A stretch of DNA of 27,204 nucleotides from Chloromonas sp. AAM2. Lineage: Eukaryota > Chlorophyta > Chlorophyceae > Chlamydomonadales > Chlamydomonadaceae. Positions 21,201 through 27,204 of the stretch are shown here, one piece after another (the first letter of the stretch is position 1; each line of letters opens with the position of its first letter). The DNA is taken from positions 1-27,204 of the forward strand of contig QAXH01000644.1 of NCBI GenBank assembly GCA_004335635.1, written 5' to 3'. The translations under genes and the position numbers were made by a program. Below the pieces are notes generated by a model that saw only the letters and a list, made by a program, of their open reading frames with translations, was not told the origin of the DNA and did no database searches.

Positions 21201-24200
21201 TCCTGGGGGACTGGCAGTTCTAGGGCTTGGACCAACGCCACCAGGCGGAGACGGCCATGCTGTTCAGGTGCGCCAGCTGCGGCTAGGGGCCATTCGCACA
21301 TTTGGCCAACAAATTGCAGGCCTGCCAATTGCATCCAGTCACATCTCACGTTTTGTCAGATCTTGTCACAATTACTGCAGTGGAAACTGCCTTGGATGCT
21401 TTTTTCTTTCTTCTGTCTAAGTTAAACGCAACTTGTTCGATTGCGCATCGCCCAATAAGTTATTGTGATGTGGATTGTCTGCTGTGGCCTGTTCAGCCAC
21501 ATCCAAGGCACCTGCGATGCTGCTGTGGTCTTTGAGGTCAGTTCTATGGTCCTCGCGTGTGAATGCGGCAGGTGGCGCTGCTGGCCATCGGCATAACTGC
21601 TGGAGTGCTGCTGCTTGCTGGTCTGCTTGCCTGGAGGGTGCGATGTGCATGCTTATCGACACGCACAGGCCTTGAGGGTGGAAAGCGAGCAGCTGCAGGC
21701 TCGGCTGCGACCAGCTTGGAGTCTGCGGTGCGTGAGATCAGCACAGCTGTATGCGAGATGCACATTCACGACTTGACTGACGCTGCAATGCCAGGCTCTG
21801 AATGTCACTTCCGGACTTTTCGTTTCACACGGTTTCGCAGCTACAGAGTCTCGTGCATGTCATTTACTGCATGTGTACAAGAAATGCAGAGGCAAGCTAC
21901 AGCCAATCACTGTACAATGCATGTTACTGCTGCCTGCGGTTTTTTGTGCTCACATTCTTACAGGTGACTTCAGTGATCAAGGAGTCACGCGGTCCAAGGG
22001 AATGCAACCCTGCGGTGCCAGAGCCACGTTTGCGAAGCACGCACCGCAGCGCGCCTGTGCTGTCGGACAGTTTGATGCAAGGCAGTCACTCCCACTCACG
22101 TTTAGTTAGCTCGGAAGGAGACCATCCAGGCGCCATGACCCCTGATGATGAGATCCGTCAAATCATAAGCGTGCAGCGGGGTCGTTTCAAAGCCTCGGCG
22201 GGAGGCGACGGCCAGGCTGGCGCCCCTGAGCTGGAGGGATTGACTCTCGACTCCGTGCTGGGCCGAGGCTCCTTTGGAGTGGTGCGTTAGACACATTTTT
22301 GTTCTTTGATGGGCTCCATCGTCTGACGTTGATGGGTTCACACTGTTCGTGGTGAAGCATTGATGGGCTAAGAAGTGGTCACTCATGTCCAGCGGTCCTG
22401 CGGTTTTTGTGGTGCTTTGTGTTCTGCAGGTTTACCTGGGGCGTTGGCGGGGCATGCGGGTGGCAGTCAAGACGCTCACTTTTTACGACTCTGGACCAGC
22501 CGCGCGCACGGCCCGTCAGCGAGCCGTGAACGAGGCTGCCATCAACACACTCTTGTCGCACGACTGCATCTGCAACATGTGAGCGGGTTGGTGAGCGGGT
22601 GTGCAGCACCACGGACTAGTGTTTTGCCATCGTCTGGATGACTGTCGACGTCGATCGATTCTATTGCCGATGCCGCAGGTACGCGTACGATCTGCGCCCG
22701 GTGGCGCGTGCCCACACAGGTCTTCCAGACGATCCTTTCTCAGGTCACTATCGCCTGTACATCATTCAAGAGTACTGCGATGGCGGCTCCTTGGCGCAAG
22801 CCATCGATCAATGTCGCTTTGCCGATCAAGACGGTTGCAAGCTGGTAAGGATTATCGACACTTGCATCAGGCTACCAGATGCGTGTCTATTTACGCAGAA
22901 GGGGATCCAGAGAGCGTCCACTGTTGTCTCACATCTTATACTGCAGCGACAAGCAATCTGACGGTTAGGCAGGTAGCAGATTCACCACATAATGAAGTGA
23001 TCGAGACGTTTTTGCCTTGCTATCGTTCGCTTAGAGCTATGTGTCTACTTGGCTGTGCAGGCCACTATTCTTGAAGTAGCTCTGCAAGTGGCCCAGGGGC
23101 TGGAGTACATTCACGGCAACAACATCATCCACGGAGGTCAGGTGCCAGCTCGCAAACGTCGCACAACAGACTCCAAACCGCAAACACAAAAAGTTACTTC
23201 GCTACTCCCTTGTTCGCCTGCTCGCAGACCTGTCAGCACAGAATATCATGTTGCGTGCTGCCCCTCACACTCGCCTGGGCTTCCAGACCAAGGTGTGCGA
23301 CTTTGGGCTCAGCAGATTCCTGGACAACCCTGATCAAAGCCACATCAGCAATGCACGCCAGGGCACGCCATTCTACATGGTAAGGCATGGATGGACATCT
23401 AGAACGAGGCGCAGGTGGGCATGAGTATACAGGACCTGCCTTTCGACATCATTCTTTTGGCGGCTGTAGCTGCATGGGCACGCCAGCCAAAAGCGCTAAA
23501 TGTTTGCAGAACATGACGCACCCCTAGTGAGTTGTTGCCTTCCACCTGCATTACTAATGCTCAACCTGTGGAAGACACGTAGTGCACAATGCGGGAGGGA
23601 GCAGCCACAAAACCACATGGGGACTATGATAGAGTTTCAACGTCCTACAGGCACTACAACACGTCATGACAGGGCGCTCCTTCCAACCGGGGTCAACAGC
23701 GCATTAGCTCAACTAACAACGTTGCCCCATGTGATGCCTCCACCAATTCGTCCCCACCGTGGTTGCAGGCGCCCGAGGTTGTTGCTCACGGAATCATCAG
23801 TCGGGAGGCGGACACCTTCTCCTTGGGTGTCATCCTGTGGGAGCTGTTCCGGGCGCAGCGTGCGCCATGGCGCGATCCTGCCGAGATTGCTGCTGCTCAA
23901 CAGGGAGTCCAGCGCCAGCAGAAGTTGCTTTCGACTCCATTGGTTGGTGAGATTGTGCCGCTAGGAGGCGCAGATATGGCCGCTCTTGAGTCAAGGCTAC
24001 TCGCTGACGGTCAGCACACCGGCGACGAGTCTTTGTCACCCCTGCATCGCCTCCTGGTACACCCCAGCCGGCCTTCCAGTTTTGCGTACGAGTTGCCCAG
24101 CAGTTGTCCACAAGCCCTTGAAGACCTGGTGGTCTCGTGTGTTCACCCTATGCCCAAGGTGCGCTCAGCAGACTGCTCTATCACTTTGCTGGCCGCCAGA

Positions 24201-25087
24201 TTTTGCATAAACTTTTGCATCTTGTACTCTGCACTGGAATCTGGCTTCGTATTTGATTTCAATGCCGTTGCCACTTGGTGACAGCTGCCTGCTTTGTTAC
24301 TAGCAATCCACTGCAGCGGGTCCATAATTGGCCTTGTCATGCTGCACGTGCCTTGCAGATGCGCCCCTCTGTAGGCCAGGTGGTGACTATGCTGTGTGGC
24401 TTGCTGCAAGCATTGGCACCAACAGCAGAAGTCGGTTGGCTGTCAGGTGGGAGCGGATTGGCTGGTTCCGGCGCAAGCACAAGCCCAGTGCGCCAGGCAT
24501 TCGCACGAGGTATGGGATTGGCAGGCACGCAGGTGGCGGCAGGGGAGCAACGATACTCAACGTCCAAGCAGTTCAAGCAGGCATGGTATGATCCACGTTC
24601 ACAGCGGCTGCTCCAGCAAGCCGCTCGAGCAGGCCTTGTTGAGCTGGCGCCGGCAAGCTCGCAGCAGTGCCCATCGTCTGGCGGCCACTGGCTTGATCAT
24701 GGACTAATGCCCTCTGGATCTGCAGCGCATGAGTCAGATGCCGTCAGCGTTTTGCATGACGCTGCAGCAGGCCCGGCAGCAGCAGGATGGACTCCAACAG
24801 CTAGCACCACTTTGCGACTTGCCAGACCCTGCTTGCTGGCTGCGCCACGTTTGTTACTACGCGAGCCTGCCCAGGAGTATCACCATCACAGCAGCATAAG
24901 GGAGGCAGCAGAAGCAGCGGCGCCAGAGGCAGCAGAAGCAGCAGTTGCAGCGCTGGCAGCAGCAGGAGCAGCAGTGTCATCAGGCGCAGCTCTACCGTCC
25001 TCCAGCTTCGACTCTGCCTTGCGCTCAAGGGTGGAAGCAACTGCAGGCACACCCAGCTCATCGGTCGCAAGCAGCACTTCAGAATAG
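15296..25087 (+). CDS. Receptor-type TKL-like protein kinase with repeat-built ectodomain, 21 exons
   Basis: Probable membrane receptor kinase. Exons: 15296-15482, 15635-15844, 16117-16346, 16630-17091, 17359-17460, 17746-17825, 18184-18247, 18573-18686, 19272-19333, 19593-20049, 20222-20319, 20667-20880, 21073-21267, 21572-21727, 21964-22281, 22430-22578, 22679-22844, 23061-23136, 23228-23379, 23769-24158, 24359-25087. All phases fit, giving about 1536 aa. Signal peptide 1-24 ends PLSLA; an in-frame ATG at 15227 would add 23 basic residues. The ectodomain to about 825 carries about 16 NxS/T sequons, and I found none after the membrane helix. It contains three diverged repeats rich in short beta-strand patterns (NLTLLG, QNVTMVL), suggesting a beta-helix fold. 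TM helix near 828-846. Kinase: GRGSFGVVYLG (about 976-986), VAVK lysine 997, NEAA glutamate, HGDLSAQN (1112-1119), DFG 1138, GTPFYMAPE, WRDP, MRPS. The Ala/Ser-rich tail has no recognised domain. The ligand is unknown. Confidence 0.87.
18037..18056. repeat. Short TG microsatellite in a kinase intron
   Basis: A run of (GT)n follows ACCAT inside the intron between kinase exons 6 and 7. A similar TG-rich run starts at the donor at 8679 in the PGB-repeat gene. Both are simple repeats with no supported function. Confidence 0.6.
22246..24400 (+). other. Kinase-domain coding block, exons 15-21
   Basis: Domain block inside the receptor kinase gene, listed separately because it is the best conserved part. 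The glycine-rich loop is split by the intron between exons 15 and 16 (FGV|VYLG). The catalytic HGD aspartate codon is split G|AC by the intron between exons 18 and 19. Exon 19 carries CDFGLSRF and ends GTPFYM; exon 20 starts APEVV. A non-conserved insertion of about 80-90 residues follows PWRDPAEIAAAQQ before the subdomain XI region ending VHPMPK|MRPS. The catalytic-loop Arg and Lys are Gly and Ser, while Asp and Asn are kept, as are the VAVK lysine and the DFG motif, so activity is likely but not certain. Confidence 0.85.
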
Positions 25088-25790
25088 TTGCCGGCCGACA
25101 CAGAGCTTGCCCTGGCCGTACCTTTGATTGGTTATACTGGGCTCCTGGGCGCTTTGTCACTTTGGGCACTCAGTCACTTTCATTCAACCAATCAAGTCAC
25201 GGGTGGGCAACGAAGCTCTCCCACAAAGGGCTCCTCTCAGCGTTGCTTCAACTAGATACTACAAATCAGGTCTGTCGGACAGCTAGAGCGTTTGACTATT
25301 GAGCGTGTTTCATTCTGGCAAGGCCACCTCGCCATCTGAGCATCATGTGCGCACAGCTGCCTGGTGGGCTTTTCTGTGTGTCTTGAAGAGTTAGTTTCTG
25401 TGGGATGGTGACTCACGAGTGGCAGGAGAGAGGGATGGATTGATTGTCCTTACGGCTCCTGCGATCCATATTATCGACGGTCATGCATATCCCACATGCA
25501 AGATGTGGGTACTCTGCATGGCTTGGGCTGCTGCATGCGCCACGCTCCTTGGCGCCCTTGGAGGACGTCTTCGTGTTCTGCATCCGCAGCATCCAAAAGT
25601 ACCTTGTTGGTTGGTTGCTTAGACAAGCATTTTACTGAGACTAGGAAGGCAAGTTAATACTCAAAGCATAGGGTATACATAATGTGGAACTTATAAAGCG
25701 TGTCTGTGAGCGTGTTTCACTGCAGAACTACCAGCAGATACAACCCGAGTGGCAGCTGGCAAGCGAGGTGTAAGGATCAAGACTTTTGTT
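25088..25790 (+). other. Probable kinase 3' UTR ending near TGTAA
   Basis: The first TGTAA after the kinase stop is at 25769-25773, about 680 nt downstream, a usual 3' UTR length for these algae; a second lies at 26198-26202. I see no other gene here. The small open frames at 25419-25638 and 25700-25934 have no recognisable features. Confidence 0.45.
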
Positions 25791-26537
25791 CTAGTAATTT
25801 TGCTCTTGGTCGAGGGGAGACAGATGGACAGGAAGGCAACCCCAAAAAAAAAGAAGTTTGCCAGTTCTGGGACAATTTCTGTCATTACCACTGGAACATG
25901 TGTTGGTGATGTGTGTTGTAGTTGCAAAGTCTGATTGGGTATACTGTGGAGTTTGCATACTGTGTCACAGGGGTGTACAGCGGGGCGAGAATGACGTGTT
26001 GTGGTAGACGGTGCGTTGCCACTTCTGGGACAGCAAACCAGGATTAGACAGGAAGCAGGTCACTGCTTTATTGCGACACTTTGAGGATGTTAGTGTACTG
26101 CCAGCAGGCGTTCAATTCCATGTGGAGAATCTGTCATGTGAAGCCGCCATGAGCACTGTTCGTTGTTTATGATTGAATGTTGACCGTCGTTGGTGATTGT
26201 AATCCGATCAGAAGATCTGAGAGCATGCCTGAATTACTTCAGGCATGCGGTTTTGGTACAGCGTGCGTGCATCATGTACATCATCAAAACATCGTTTATT
26301 GAGTGCAGCTCAGATTGTCAGTGATTGAATTCATTTGTCTTTCTCATGTTTGTATGGCAGGACTTGTGTCAGTTCTCGGTTTTTGTTGTTGCTTCACTGC
26401 ATCAATCGTCTGCCACCCTTATGTCCCACATCACTGCCCGGCAGCACATCAAGCTGCAGTATCGATGCGTCATTTGAGGTACTCTCCTTGCCTCTTTGCG
26501 GGTCGGCTGGTGCTGCCTGGGTTACATATTGTGCATA
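25791..26537. other. Intergenic, no recognised gene apart from a hairpin
   Basis: No coding region is supported. The stretch has a run of nine A (about 25845-25853), a second TGTAA at 26198-26202 that could be an alternative kinase poly(A) site, and the hairpin at 26223-26248. Confidence 0.4.
26223..26248. repeat. Perfect 11-bp inverted repeat (hairpin)
   Basis: GCATGCCTGAA at 26223-26233 and TTCAGGCATGC at 26238-26248 are exact reverse complements separated by the four bases TTAC. It lies 20 bp after a TGTAA motif at 26198-26202, so it may be near a transcript 3' end, or it may be a DNA-binding palindrome or mobile-element relic. Confidence 0.75.
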
Positions 26538-26539
26538 TA

Positions 26540-26949
26540 CCGTAAAGTTCGCAGTATTCCAATTTGGGATTCCAATTTAGCGAATGGACCCGCCAAGTTG
26601 GCTCCCACCACTTTTTCAGCTTTGGGGCCCGCCAAATGGAGGGAAAACGATCAAGTTTCAACAGCATTTTCAGAAATCGCAAAGTAACGAGAGCCCCATA
26701 TAGTGAAGAAATCCTAAAGAGTGAATGGCTGTGAACAGCCTGGACACTGGTTTGAAGTGCGGTGCCATGTGTGTTTTGGTAGTGGTGTCATGTGTGCGTG
26801 TAGTGGAGTTGGGTGTTGTGGTTCCATGCGTTTGAGAGTGTTTGCAGCCTTCGCCAAAAACAAGAACTTGTGCACACTTGAGACCGCCGGGCTCGCCAAA
26901 TTGAGGGAAGATGGTCGTTCATGACCACCAAATACTGTGAATTTTACGG
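26540..26949. mobile_element. MITE-like element with 19-bp terminal inverted repeats and TA duplication
   Basis: The left end CCGTAAAGTTCGCAGTATT (26540-26558) is the reverse complement of the right end (26931-26949) at 17 of 19 positions. The dinucleotide TA lies directly outside both ends (26538-26539 and 26950-26951), as expected for a TA target-site duplication of Tc1/mariner-type or PIF/Harbinger-related elements. The element is 410 bp with no coding capacity, so it would be non-autonomous. Inside it, a block of about 27 bp around 26626 (GCCCGCCAAATGGAGGGAAAA) recurs in diverged form around 26889 in direct orientation. The superfamily is not assigned. Confidence 0.65.
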
Positions 26950-27140
26950 TAGCTTGTGGTTTCCTAGGGGCTGCCACCGGTATTCAAATTGGCGCCCACT
27001 TCGTTTTCGGTTTGCGCTTGGCCATGCCTGTTCTGTTAGGAGGCTTCCTTCAGGTGACATGATTGGGCGTGGTCCGCCTTCTGTTTTGACATGTCTTGAT
27101 CAACCCTGCACAGAGCGGTGCATGGTGCTCAATGCGTTCT
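26950..27140. other. Spacer between MITE-like element and right repeat
   Basis: No gene is seen. The bases around 26981-27015 (CAAATTGGCGCCCACTTCG and following) loosely resemble the inner left arm of the MITE-like element around 26593-26625, so related repeat sequence may extend past the right terminal repeat. Confidence 0.3.
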
Positions 27141-27204
27141 AATATATATATATATATATATATGTATTTACACCAGGGAAGCCGTCAGAGGACACGGAAC
27201 GGGA
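27141..27204 (-). repeat. Retroelement-type 3' tail, copy B, opposite orientation
   Basis: Read on the minus strand from 27204, the sequence matches copy A at 834-886 with one mismatch over about 46 nt, through the TGTAAATACATAT block, then continues as a pure (AT)n run at 27141-27162. The (AT)n length and the flanks differ between copies, as expected for separate insertions. The body of the element would lie to the right, outside the window. Confidence 0.7.

Noticed and set aside
1..27204. Bacterial operons, CRISPR arrays, rRNA or tRNA genes, prophage
   Set aside because: Gene structure is eukaryotic with many introns. I saw no regular repeat-spacer array and recognised no tRNA cloverleaf or rRNA core, although a tRNA scan was not possible.

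Overview
The window looks like nuclear DNA of a green alga, probably a chlamydomonadalean (volvocine-related) chlorophyte. This is inferred from short coding exons split by many GT-AG introns, moderately high GC, TGTAA motifs placed like chlorophyte poly(A) signals, and protein families typical of such algae. None of the genes can be read as a single ORF. I rebuilt three genes by matching exon frames, intron phases and splice sites; in the models given, every exon join keeps the frame.

Layout. 1-2.1 kb is non-genic and repeat-like, with two retroelement-type 3' tails. 2.1-5.6 kb (minus strand) holds an 8-exon gene for a KIF-binding protein (KIFBP/KBP) homologue of about 603 aa, recognised along most of its length. 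5.64-6.35 kb is the shared upstream region of two divergent genes. 6.35-13.9 kb (plus strand) holds a 14-exon gene for a protein of about 935 aa with four peptidoglycan-binding-like (PGB_1) modules, long Gln/Pro/Ser linkers and an N terminus resembling an organelle transit peptide. 14.0-15.3 kb is intergenic, with a small GC-rich tandem repeat and an unusually AT-rich patch. 15.3-25.1 kb (plus strand) holds a 21-exon gene for a receptor-type protein kinase of about 1536 aa: signal peptide, heavily N-glycosylatable ectodomain built of three diverged repeats, one transmembrane helix, TKL-like kinase domain and Ala-rich tail. 25.1-27.2 kb is 3' UTR and repeats, including a MITE-like element with good terminal inverted repeats and a second copy of the retroelement tail seen at the left end, in opposite orientation.

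The three genes have no obvious shared pathway; this is ordinary eukaryotic gene order, not an operon. The most notable items are the repeat-built receptor kinase with an altered catalytic loop, the four-module PGB protein, a duplicated 3' splice-site region in one of its introns, and the probable new MITE. All assignments come from reading the sequence; no database search was possible.
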